A stretch of DNA of 64,000 nucleotides from Coenobita brevimanus (lineage: Eukaryota > Arthropoda > Malacostraca > Decapoda > Coenobitidae), in assembly GCA_032717465.1 (NCBI GenBank), contig CM064713.1, positions 10,577,874 to 10,641,873 of the forward strand. Direction: 5' to 3'. The translations under genes and the position numbers were made by a program. The notes beneath the pieces were generated by a model. That model worked only from the letters and a program-made list of their open reading frames with translations. It had not been told where the DNA came from and did not search any database. Every line of letters begins with the position of its first letter. Positions within the stretch are counted from its first letter, which is position 1. This document shows positions 35,092 to 45,690 of the stretch, one piece after another.

Positions 35092-38090
35092 GTAGGAACG
35101 TGGAATGTGAGAGGAGTGAATGATGAAGTGAAAGAGAGAGAGATTGTCCAGGTGCTTGAGGATGCAAAAGTGGATATATGTGGATTGACTGAAACTAAAT
35201 GGGAAGGTGAAAGGATGAGAGAATGGGAATACGGTGTAGGTATATGTGCGGGAGTCAGTGAGGATGAGAGGGCAAGAGAGGGAGTATGTCTGATGATAAG
35301 CAAGAAGTGGAAGGAGAATATAAGAGAGTATGGAACAGTGGGTGCAAGGATTGTATGGGTGAGGATAAAAGTAGGTATACAAGCATGGGCGATTGTATGT
35401 GTGTATGCTCCAACTGAGGATCGAGTGGCAAGAGTGAAAGATGAGTTTTGGGCGAGAGTAGAAGCATGTATGGACAAGTTTGAGAGGAGCGAGAGAGTGC
35501 TGTTGATTGGAGACATGAATGGCAAAGTTGGGAATGTACGAGTGGATGGAGTGGTTGGTCAGTGGGGTGTGCCAGCAGAAGTAGATGGGAATGGTAGTGC
35601 TTTGGTGGACATCTGTGCTGGTAAGGGGTTGGCAATAGCCAACACCTACTTTCGCCATAAGATGATCCACCGGTATGCATGGAGAGTAATGAGGAGGATG
35701 GATGGTGAACTTGTTGAACGAAAGGCAATGATAGACTACGTGTGTGTGGATGAGCGAATGAGAAGACAAGTGTTGGATGCAAGGGTTTGGAGAGGGTGGG
35801 GGAATGGAGTCTCGGACCATCACTTAGTGATGGCCAAGGTAGAGCTGCAAAGAAAGTGGTTGAGGAAGCGAAGGGGAAGACAGGAGGAAGCAGCTCCTGT
35901 GAGAAGAGTGGAGAAATTGCAAAATAGTGAGAAGAGGACAGAGTATAAGAGCATAGTGGAAGAAAGATTGGGAAGGTATGAGCTAGAGTAGATGGAAGGG
36001 GTGGAAGACGTATGTAAGATATTCACGGAAGAGATAAGCGCAGCGTGTGAGGCAGTTTGTGGAGTGAGGAGGAGATGCAAGGGTGTGCAAGGGACAGCAT
36101 GGTGGAATGATGAGGTGAAACGAGCTGTGGAACAAAAGAAGAAGGCATATGGTGAATGGTTGGCGAGTAGAGATAGGGGAGAAGATGAGAGAGAGAAGAG
36201 AGAGGTATATGTGAGCAGGAGAAGGGAGGTTAAGAGACTGGTGAAGGAGAGTAAGAAGAAAGTGGATGAAGAGTTTGGGAGGAATCAGAGTGTGAAATGG
36301 AGGGAGAGTAAGAAATTGTTTTGGAAGGAGGTAAAGAAAGTAAGGCAGTGTGAAAGGGGAAATAGTAGGGGAGTGAAAGATAGGAATAATAGATTGCTGG
36401 TGGAGAAAAGAGAGAAATTGAGGAGATGGAAGGAGCACTTTGAGGATTTGTTGAATGTAGAGAGTGAGAGCAGTGTGAGTATAAGTGGCTGGGGAATGGC
36501 TGGGAGAAGAAGAGATGAGAGGAGGGAGGAAGAGATCAGTAGGTCGGAAGTAGTGGAAGCGATGAAGAAGATTAAGCTGGGAAAGGCCCCAGGAATTGAT
36601 GGAGTGTGTGGTGAAATGCTTAGGTATGGGGGTGAGATTGTTGTGGAGTGGATATGGAAGTTGTGTAGATTGGCTTGGGAAGAGGGAAGGGTTCCAGAGG
36701 ACTGGAAATCAGGTATAATTGTTCCTCTGTACAAAGGAAAGGGGAGAGAGAAGTATGTGGTAACCATAGGGGTATTTGCCTTCTTAGTGTGACTGGTAAA
36801 ATATATGGTAGAATACTCATTGATAGGGTTAGGCATATGACAGAGGAGCTAGTTGGAGAAGAACAAGGGGGATTTAGGAAGGGAAAAGGGTGTGTAGATC
36901 AGATATTTGTTCCAAGATGTTTAGTGGAGAAGTATCTAGAGAAGGGAAGGAAAGTGTATGCTGCCTTCATGGACTTGGAGAAAGCTTATGACAGAATAGA
37001 TAGGCAAGGATATGTGGAAGGTATTAAGAATATATGGAGTGGAGGGGAAATTGTTGAGTGCTGTGAAGAGTATGTACGAGGGAGCTAGGGCTACGGTGCG
37101 AGTGGATGGTGAGCTGAGTGAGTTCTTTGATCTCAATGTGGGACTGAAACAGGGGTGTGTAATGTCTCCATGGCTGTTTAATATATATATGGATGGGGTC
37201 GTAAAGGAGGTGCAAGGTAGGGCAGTGGATGTGGGGGTGGCCCTAATGAATGAGGGTGAGATTTGGAAGCTTCCGGTGTTGCTGTTTGCTGATGATACAG
37301 TATTGTTGAGTGAAGATGAATGGGAGTTGCAAGGTTTGGTGAATGAATTTGGGACAGTGTGTAGGAGGAGGAAGCTGAAAGTTAATGTAAACAAAGTAAA
37401 GTTATGGTGTTTGAGAGGAATGAAGTCACAGAGTGTGCAGTGAGGTTGGATGGTGAGGATATGGAGAATGTGAGTGCATTCAAGTACTTGGGTAGTGTGA
37501 TGAGTAAGGATGGAACTTTGGGGGATGAAGTACGTGAAAGGGTACAGCAGGGAAGGAAGGTTGTTGGCACACTGAAAGCAGTGATGAGAAATAGGGAGGT
37601 GAGTATGGAAGTTAAGAAGTCACTGCATGATGGTATTGTGATCCCTTCCCTGACGTATGGAAGCGAGGCGTGGACCTTGCAAGAGGAGAACAAGTCAAGA
37701 GTGAGAGCAGTGGAAATGAGTTACTTGAGAGGAGCATGTGGAGTGACATGGAGGGACAGGTTGACGAATGAAGAAGTGAAGGAACGTTGTGGGGTAGATG
37801 TGGATGTGGTTGAAAAGATTAGGAGAAATACACTGAGGTGGTTTGGACATGTGGAGAGGATGGAGAATGAAAGACTGACTAAGAGGGTGTATGTAGGTGA
37901 GGTGGAGGGAGGGAGAGGGAGGGGTAGACCGAGGATGAGGTGGAGGGATGGAGTTGAGAGGTATATGAGGGAGGGGGGGGTGAGTTGGGGGGAGCGGAGT
38001 CAAATGGTGGGTGACAGAGTGACTTGGAGGCGTTTTGTCTGCGGCCACCTTTTGCGGGATTAGGGCGTCGGGCTATAGATAGATAGATAG
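35092..38090 (+). mobile_element. RTE-A copy 5, slightly 5'-truncated
   Basis: 2,999 bp on the plus strand, starting within the leader just before the TWNVRG block and ending with a GATA tail. Flanked by ACAAGTGA (35084-35091 and 38091-38098). The uninterrupted right PLE arm shows this octamer once, providing the empty site. Confidence 0.93.
35098..38063 (+). pseudogene. RTE-A copy 5 endonuclease/reverse transcriptase ORF
   Basis: Endonuclease, RT and C-terminal domain in order, as in copy 4. Lesions by comparison with copy 4: TAG at 35989-35991 (Gln in copy 4), a 1-bp deletion in an A-run near 36740, a 1-bp insertion near 37010 and a 1-bp deletion near 37396. The catalytic FADDT segment is intact near 37288-37302. 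Final residues match the other copies through the GRGRPRMRWRDGV block. Confidence 0.87.
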
Positions 38091-38446
38091 ACAAGTGAAA
38101 CAACAGTTAGAAACTCAGAGGTCCACTAAGCTAATAAATCATCAACAGGCACAGGTAGATCATCATCTTCTGATATTACATTACCCAATACATTAATAAG
38201 CCTTATCAGCTGGTACATTAGTAATAAAGAAACAACACTGAAGCTTGAATCGGCAGTTTGCCGGATAAACTAGCAGGCAGGTTAACTCAAGCAATTTCGG
38301 GTAAAGTTGGTACCATCAGTGGCAATGGCCTTAAGCTTTCTGGTGATCTAATCAACAGGATACAAAACTTATGTAATCAACAGGATACAACACTTAAGCA
38401 TGAGAAATAAGTGAGTGGCCAGCTTCGATGTTGTTTCATTATTACC
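38091..38446 (-). pseudogene. PLE left arm, segment 1: reverse transcriptase N-terminal part
   Basis: Minus strand. SVVSLL and TNVPADKA (compare FTNVP of Penelope RTs) are legible near 38222-38270; EDDDLPVPVDDLL follows (38150-38190). It is the inverted counterpart of right-arm 39032-39165 and extends further 5' than the right arm. Confidence 0.75.
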
Positions 38447-39031
38447 TCTGCCAAGGTTATGTTTTACCCCGCGTTGGTTTGTTTGTCTGTTTGTTTGTCT
38501 ATTAACAGGATTACTAATAAACTTATGAACGGATTTTGATGAAATTTTGTGGAACAGTAGGCCATGGGCCAAGGAATAAATTATTAAATTTAGAACCGGA
38601 TCCGGAGTATCTCGCACAATATTTCCAAAAGTTCCCAGAGACTTGCAATGAAACTTTGTGGAAAGGTGGGTCATGGTCCAAGTGAGAATTGATTACCTTT
38701 GGGAGCTGATTCGGATCTGGATACTATATCCACGGATCCAGATCCGGGATCATTCAAAGAGTTATGAAAGGATTTTGATGAAAATTTGTGGAAGGGTGGA
38801 CCTTGGGCCAAGGAAGAAATTTTAAAATTTTGGAGCTGATCCGGATCCGGATCCAGGGTATACCGCACAATGTTTCCAAAAACTCTCAATGATTTTCAGT
38901 GAAATTTTGTGGAAAGGTGGGCCATGGACCAAGAAAGCATTCATTAATTTCGGGGGCGGATACTGATCCGGATCCTTTTTAATGGCAATGGCACTGGCAG
39001 AGGAGTGCGCTCTCAGAGCGCTTTTTAGTTC
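38447..39031. mobile_element. MITE-like repeat between the PLE arms
   Basis: Begins ACCTCTGCCAAGG and ends near GGCAGAGGAGTGCGCTC, giving short inverted ends (CCTCTGCC/GGCAGAGG) and a GCGCTCTCAGAGCGC-like palindrome at the right end. Inside, three diverged units read GGATTTTGATGAAATTTTGTGGAA, GGCCATGGGCCAAGGAA and CCGGATCCGGATC. Similar repeats are widespread in invertebrates; class uncertain. Confidence 0.6.
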
Positions 39032-39868
39032 ACTAATGTACCAGCTGATAAGGCTTATTAATGTATTGGGTAATGTAATATCAGAAGATGATGATCTACC
39101 TGTGCCTGTTGATGATTTATTAGCTTAGTGGACCTCTGCGTTTCTAACTGTTGTTTCACTTGTAATGATAAATATTAGGGACAATGAGCAGGGATAGCAA
39201 TGGGGTCTCCCCTTAGCCCAGTTTTAGCTAATTTATTTTTAGAACATCTAGAAACTACTAGCTTTAACGACGTAGTGGAGAAGTAGCTTGGCTTAGGTAC
39301 AGTACGTACTGTACAGTAGACGGATGTACTTGTGACGGTTCCTCGTAGGTAAGAATTCAATAGGCTTTTGGATCAGGTAAACAAAGTAGAAAATAGTATG
39401 AAATTTACGGTAGAATATGAAAATGACAATAGGTTGCCTTACCTAGATGTACTTTTATCAAAAGACGAAAACAATCTTAAGTGTAAAGTTTTTTAGGGAA
39501 AAACACTTCTAAGAATGATTATGTACGTTATCATTCTGTTGCGGATAATAGGACTAAACTACGCATTGTCACTGGATTTTATCTTTGAGCTATGGAGATA
39601 TGTTCGAGAGAATATCTAGAGGAGGAATACAAGAATATCTTCAATGCTTTTTACTGAACTGAAATCCCCTCCCTACTTTATCATAAAGGCTAGGAGGAAG
39701 GCTGAACATATCCGTACAAGAAAAAAGAGAGAAATGTTAAAAGAGGACCATGCTACATAATACCTCGGTAGGCAGTAATGTTTCCCCACTGCTAAATAAG
39801 ATTGGCATCAATGTTGTGAGAATAAGTTCTGTAACAGTGGGGAACTTACTGAAAAAGAAGAACAGTAG
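39032..39868 (+). pseudogene. PLE right arm: reverse transcriptase
   Basis: TNVPADKA, EDDDLPVPVDDLL, then GIAMGSPLSPVLANLFLEHL (about 39200), and LPYLDVLLSKDENN further on. The YVDD catalytic box near 39290-39330 is disrupted by a short self-complementary insertion (GTACAGTACGTACTGTAC). Several stops are shared with the left arm. The N-terminal RT is cut off by the MITE-like repeat at 39031. Confidence 0.87.
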
Positions 39869-40211
39869 ACAGGATGTAATCCAGGCAGGAGTTTACAGTG
39901 CACATTGTTCAGGATGTAATGAAGTGTATGTTGGCGAAACATTTCGAAGTTCTGAGAAACGAACGATGGAACACAAATATGACATGAAGTGTCTCAGTGT
40001 GAAAAACGCAATTGTGAAACATATGTTTGACACAGGGCGTAACGCTAACCTGAAAAATTCTAAAATGATTAAATTTGTAGACAGTACCACGAAACGTAGA
40101 TGTTATGAATCCGCCATTATTGCAAATGTATGTAATATCAACCAAAATAAAGGATTGTTTACGTCAGCGAAGCCCTTGGCATACCTCGTAACTAGCAGAC
40201 AGACAGGCTAA
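39869..40211 (+). pseudogene. PLE right arm: GIY-YIG endonuclease
   Basis: GVYSAHCSGCNEVYVGETFR fits the GIY...YIG catalytic core with the Cys pair seen in Penelope endonucleases. EKRTMEHKYDM and IVKHMFDTGR follow, and RCYESAIIANV closes the domain. The frame is open from about 39750 to the stop at 40209, but the upstream RT is broken. Penelope-like elements use this nuclease for target cleavage. Confidence 0.88.
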
Positions 40212-40298
40212 CCAGGTAATGTAAGATTGCTTACTTGTGTTTATGTCACCGGCCAGGCTGGTAACTATTCAAGGAATGGAGTGTTGTCCACTGATGTG
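40212..40298 (+). other. PLE 3' UTR, cut by I-1
   Basis: Shares GTCACC(A/G)GCCAGGCTGG and GGAGTGTTGTCCA with the left arm (23543-23640 on minus). It ends where the 5' end of the I-1 element begins. Confidence 0.7.
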
Positions 40299-40695
40299 GG
40301 GACTTTGATGCATGGTCGTGGAGGGTGCGGACGTGTTTTCGTGTGGTCTCTCCTCCAGCTGTTAGGTCTGCCCCAGAGGCATTGGATTTCTTTTTTTTTT
40401 TCTCACCCTTCTCGTGACCGATAGGCTAGCTAGTTGCCCGTTTTCCTCCCCTCCCTCATAGCTTGGTAGAATAGTTGTCTGCACCTATATACTGAGATTA
40501 TCTTTGCTTACTCGCCTCTGGAGGGTCTTCCCACCCCCCCCCGATCACTCTGGGGTGTGAACAGACACAGACACTGCCTCCCGAGAGTAGGATGAGAGGG
40601 CAATCTCAGAGTTAGGCGTTTTACTCCGGGTGTCTTGTCCCTTGCTCGTTTTTTCTTCTTCTTTCCACTTCCCTTGTGAGGGGAAAGTGGTTACT

Positions 40696-42010
40696 ATGGC
40701 GGACGCCACTCCCCCCTCCCCTTTCAAGGGGGGAGGTGGTCCTGACGAACCCCAGACTGCCATACGGACTGACAACCCTCAGACTGAACGGCCACAGACT
40801 TGATGTATCCGTATATATTACTTTTTTTGTCACCATTCACGCCGTCGGTTCCACTCCCTTGAGTAGTCTCAGTCCTTTCATTATCAAGAAGGTGATTGAT
40901 GGCTGTGCTGGAGAGGTGGAACTAGTAAAAAATAATCTTGCTTCTGGAGACCTTTTAGTAAAAACTCCTCCCAGGTTAAGAACTTGCTCAAACTGCGCAA
41001 GTTCCACTGTTATGATGTAGAACCAAGGATCTTACCTTCTATGATTTCCTGAGAAGATGTCATCACCTGCAGGGACCTCATGGTTATGGAAGAGGATGTG
41101 ATCATACGCGATGTACGATTTATTACTCGGTTCTCGGAAGCCAAGAAGATGAAGACTGCAACAATTATCTTGACATTCGGCAAAGTGAATCTCCCAGCCC
41201 ATGTAAAAGTCGGGTACGAAATTGTCAATATAAGGCCATATATCCCTAACCCGCTTCGGTGTTAAGATGTCAGTTATATGGACATAATGATAAGACTTGT
41301 CGGGCTTCCCAATCAGTGTGTGGCAAATGTGCAACACAGGGCCATGATGCTGAACACTGTACATTTGAGACTGTATGTTGCTTCCACTGCAAGGGTGCTC
41401 ACTCCACTTCCTCTAGAGATTGTCTGAAGTGAAAGGAGGAGAATGAGGTCTGCACAGTGAAGGCGACTGAGGGCATCACTTACTACGAAGCTAGGAAAAA
41501 TGTGGAAGAACTGCATGCAATTCCCACGCCGAAGAGGTTCTATGCTTCGGCGGTGATGTTCCGTCCTGCAATGTGCTCTGTTGAAACACAGACTGACCCT
41601 GAACCTGTTCCTCTTGCCATGCACTCTGCCTCTCCATCTCAGCCTCCTGTCCAATCCAACCCTCAAACTGACATCCCTACAGCAACTTCTTACTCTCAGG
41701 TTGCTGCTACCTCTCAGTCAGTCAAGCCTAAACCGAAGTCCAACTCAAGTAAGAGTAATATGACCATCCTCACAAAGCAGTCACATCCTCATGTTCTTCC
41801 TGCTCCTGGTCCAGTGAGAGAAAGAAGAGTAAGCTCTGCCTCGGGGGAGTCTGCGAGCCTTGTCAATGATGATAAAATGGAAGTTTCCATCAGCAAACAA
41901 TGTGATAGGTCCCCGGTAGTTGCTCGCATGTTGGCGGGCATCATAAAAAGACTAAGCATATTGGTCTCCAGCGTAATCTTAAATCGTCTCATTCACTGTT
42001 ACAGTGATAT
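40696..42010 (+). pseudogene. I-1 ORF1, decayed
   Basis: Fragments of the ORF1 protein: VGSTPLSSLSPFIIKKVIDG, RFITRFSEAKKMKTATIIL, a degraded zinc-knuckle region with stops (about 41260-41430), then VKATEGITYYEARKN and the Ser/Pro-rich tail ending near the NLKSSHS region. Numerous frameshifts. Confidence 0.8.
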
Positions 42011-42029
42011 TGTAGGACTCTTCGGAATA

Positions 42030-43785
42030 AATTACACAATATAGAAAGCTTGTTTTCAATGCACAGGCCAGACGTTAATTGTTTACAGGAGACATGCTTG
42101 GTGGATTACCCTGATCCTCCACATTTAAAACTACCACTCGTATAGAAGATATGACGGTCACAGAGTTGCCATATACACACACAAATCACACCCACAAACG
42201 GAAGTGGTTTTAAATTCTACTCTGGGAGCTGTCACGTGCAGAGTAAAATTTAATACCACATATCCATCTATTAGCTCTGTGTACTGTCCACCACATGGCC
42301 CCATTGATAGTGATGATTTGAAGTCACCATTTGAACATCTTCCTGGGAGTAAGTTAGTGTTGGGCGACTTTAATACCCATCACTATGAATGGGGTAGCTT
42401 GAGAATCGATGGTCATGGTGAACAATTAGCCGACCTAATACTAAAGTCCAGCCTCTGTCTTCTGAACAATGGTAGACCAACACGTTTAGATGATTGTACC
42501 GGTAACATTTCGGCTATTGACTTATTTCTAGCCTCCCCAGGTATTCATCAAGATTTCTCATGGGACCCTTATGACAACTCCATGGGAAGTGATCATTTAC
42601 CCATCTGTCTTCCTTGAACACACGATCTTGTTTCGGACCTCCACCTTCAAGATTTAACTATAATAAAGCAGTTTGGGGATTCTTCTCAGTGATTGCCAAT
42701 TTAGACATATCTTGGGAGACCATGGACATAAAATTCGAAAATTTAACCAATTCCATTTTACACGTCGCTGAGGCTGCTACTCCCAAGAGTTCATGTGAAG
42801 CATGGAGCTCACTGGTGGATGTTTGACTGACGACAGGCATTAAGGAAACGCAATAGGAGATACAGGATTTTTGATAGTCAGACTACTGAGGAGAACTTTA
42901 TTGCATACAAATAGGAATGGGCTGAGGCAAGGGGAATAATAAGAGGGATCAAACGTAACTCCTGGTGGTCTTTTGTGTCTACGGTGAATCATTTTACTCC
43001 ATTAAGTAAAGATTGTTCCCAAATTAAAATATTGAATAACAAGAAGCCGTGCCAAGGCACAGCAAACCCGTCTCCGCCAGTCATTTTAGTACTGACGTAT
43101 AAACATATCAGGATATTTAGTCAGAGATGTCGCATATAAAATTTGAAGTCAATCGGGTGAAAATCGACGATTTTATGTACATTTGAATGTTTTCGCCCAA
43201 CCCACCTGACATTAACCCCCCCCTACCGCAAACACTAAATAGGGGGTGACCTCCCTGATGTAATGAGGCATGTTATAGGATGCAGATTTGAAAGATGCAA
43301 CTTTGAGCTTTGGTTTTTGTTTCAGGTCGATATGACATATTTGAAAGGAGTTATGATGAAAAAATCATTTATTTTTTTTGTTTCCACATTTTGGGCCTAC
43401 AACCTGGGCCTTGGCCCAATTTGGACAAAAATTTAATCAGGTGAGCAGAAGGTAACAACACATCATCCCTGTAATTTTAGTCAAAATCGCACCAGTTGCT
43501 TTAGCGTAGTTGTTAACAGACAGATGCACAAAACGGACAGACAAACCAAGTAAAAACAATACCCGTCACCGAGCCCACAGGGGCGGGACGGGTAATTACA
43601 CCCTAACATCCCGGTGACCAATCAACAGGTGAACAATGACATCTATGACGATCCCATGGACGTAGCTAACATCCTGGCCAGGAGGTTTTCTTATGTCATT
43701 AGTTCAGCCAATTCCGATCCACGTTTCCAACATCATAAACGCATGGCTGAGCTACAAATATTAGACTTTGCCACGGACGACGACC
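42030..43785 (+). pseudogene. I-1 ORF2 N-terminal part, decayed
   Basis: APE endonuclease: LGDFNTHHYEWGSLRIDG and MGSDHLPICL at 42204-42617, then a linker with stops (42618-43048). After the inserted repeat, VDVANILARR... to LQILDFATDD (43650-43785) corresponds to the region ahead of the RT in I-2. RT, RNase H and 3' UTR are missing. Confidence 0.8.
43049..43603. mobile_element. Non-coding repeat inserted in I-1
   Basis: Comparison with I-2 shows extra sequence between AACAAGAAGCC and CCGGTGACC. It starts near GTGCCAAGGCACAGC and ends near GGGCGGGACGGGTAATTAC. Internal ACAGACAAACCAAG and AAAACAATACCC strings recall 5560-5580. Possibly a MITE or SINE family; class unknown. Confidence 0.55.
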
Positions 43786-43968
43786 ACCACCACCGGCTTT
43801 TCAGTGCTGCTTCCAGCATTTGCTCGAGTCTGCTCGTGGATTGACCTCGTGAGAGTGTCTTCTTTTATTTCTAATTCATTTTTTTTTCGCCTCTTGCTTC
43901 ACTGAGTTGCACTTCTTGCCTCTCTAAGTTTGTGTATATAAACCTGGCTTGCATTGTCGTTAGCCGGA
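43786..43968. other. Unassigned spacer upstream of I-2
   Basis: No domain. Its end carries GTCGTTAGC (43956-43964), a string that recurs as GTCGTTAGCT at 50311-50320 and 52375-52384. Confidence 0.6.
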
Positions 43969-44352
43969 GGACTTTGATGGATGGTTGCGAAGAGTGAAGA
44001 CGTGTTTCTCAGCTCTCGTCTGGCTGCAGGGTTGCCTCACCGGCTTTAGCTTTGTTTTCTCCGCCACTAGGGCGTTTTCCAATAAAGTTAGGTTAGCTAG
44101 ACCTCATTTTCCTCCCTGGCCTTAGTAGATATAGTAGGTGTCTATATCTAATTTCTGAGATTGCCTTTGCTTACTCACCTCTGGAGTGTACCCCCCACTG
44201 ATCGCTCTGGGGTGTGAGTTACACACGGGCGCGTCCTCCCGAGAGTGGTTTGAGGGGGTAATCTCAGATTAGGTGTGTGATCCCTGGGCAATTTCTTCCT
44301 TGGTCGTTTTTCTCTCTCTTCCCACTTCCCCCGTGAGGGGGAAGTGGTAACT

Positions 44353-45690
44353 ATTGCGGACGCCACTGCTGCCTCCCCCACCTTCAGGGGGGGAGGTAGT
44401 CCTGACCGACCCCCGACTGTCTCACGGACTGACTACCCCCAGACTGAACGGCCCCAGACACGTACCAGCCTTGACATTAATGTACATAACTCCGAGTTTG
44501 TTTTAATTCATGCGGTTGGTTCCACTCCCCTGTCCAGCCTCAATCCCTTCATCATCAAGAAGGTGATTGATGGGTGTGCAGGAGAGGTGGAACAAGTGAA
44601 AAAACTTGCGAGTGGAGACCTCCTCGTAAAAACCATGAATTCAGCTCAGGTCAAAGATTTGCTTAAACTGAGGAAGTTCCATTGTCACGATGTCCAGACA
44701 ACGATCCCCCATTCCATGAATTCCTGCAAGGGTGTTATCACCTGCAGGGATCTTGTGCTAGTGGAGGAAGAAGAAATTGTACAGGAACTTTCTCAGCAAG
44801 ATGTCATAGAGGCAAGATTCATAACCCGTTACCAGGAAGGCATAAGGACGAAGACAGCCACAGTAGTTTTGACTTTTGACAAAGTATCTCTCCCTACTAA
44901 TGTGAAAGTAGGATATGAAATTATTAATGTGAGACCTTACATACCTAATCCCCTTCGTTGTGGAAAATGTCAACTCTATGGACATCACGAAAAGGCTTGT
45001 CGAGCTTCAAACGTAGTATGTGGCAAGTGCGCGACTGTAGGACATTCTGCTGACCGCTGTACATCAGAGACTGAATGTTGCTTCCACTGTAAGGATGCTC
45101 ACTCCACTTCCTCTAGGGCTTGTCCCAAGTGGAAGGAAGAGAAAGAGGTCTGCACAGTAAAAGCGACTGAGGGCATATCCTTTTATGATGCTAGGAAGAA
45201 GGTGAAGGAGTTGCATGCAACTCCCAAGGATAATGTCTCCTATGCATCGGCGGTTGTGTCCCGTCCTGTGATGTGCACCGTGGAGACACAGACTGACCTT
45301 ACATTCGCTCCACATGCCACTTGCCCTACCTCTAAGTCTAGACCCCCTGTACGTTCCAACTCTCTTACAAACATCCCTGTCGCCACTTCTTACTCTCAGG
45401 CTGCCGCTGCTCCTTCGCAGTCGGTGCGGCAAAAATCGAAGCCCGACAAGTCTGATAAGATTAATCTGACCACCCTCACAAAACAATCTCGTCCTCACGT
45501 TCTTCCAGTTCCCACTCCAGCGAGGGAGAGGAAGGTTAGCTCTTCCTCGGGGGAGTCTGGGAACCTCGTAATTGATGATAATATGGAGGTTTCCATGAAC
45601 AAGCACCGGGATAGGTCCCCCGGTAGTCGCTCGCCTTCTGGCGGGCGACAAAAAAAGACGAAACACACTGGCCCCCAACGAAAATCTTAA
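44353..45690 (+). pseudogene. I-2 ORF1 (gag-like, zinc knuckles), start codon lost
   Basis: Aligning with I-4, I-5 and I-6, the start should be the ATG of the M-A/E-D-A motif, but I-2 has ATT at 44353. The rest is open to TAA 45688-45690 (about 445 residues). N-terminal region: GSTPLSSLNPFIIKKVIDG and GEVEQVKKLASGDLLVKT, a probable RNA-binding fold. Three zinc knuckles: CGKCQLYGHHEKAC and CGKCATVGHSADRC (both CX2CX4HX4C), then CFHCKDAHSTSSRAC (CX2CX3HX6C). A Ser/Pro-rich tail follows, ending in a basic GPQRKS. It probably binds the element RNA to form the RNP. Confidence 0.85.

Larger units (their letters stand above)
40299..43785 (+). mobile_element. I-1: I-clade-like element, decayed, 3'-truncated
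   Basis: Starts GGGACTTTGATGCATGG, the same 5' end as I-4 and I-5. Has a 5' UTR to about 40695, a decayed ORF1 (ATG 40696), ORF2 endonuclease and part of RT. An unrelated repeat interrupts it at 43049-43603, and recognisable ORF2 ends near 43785. The sequence 43786-43968 before I-2 is unassigned. Confidence 0.85.
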
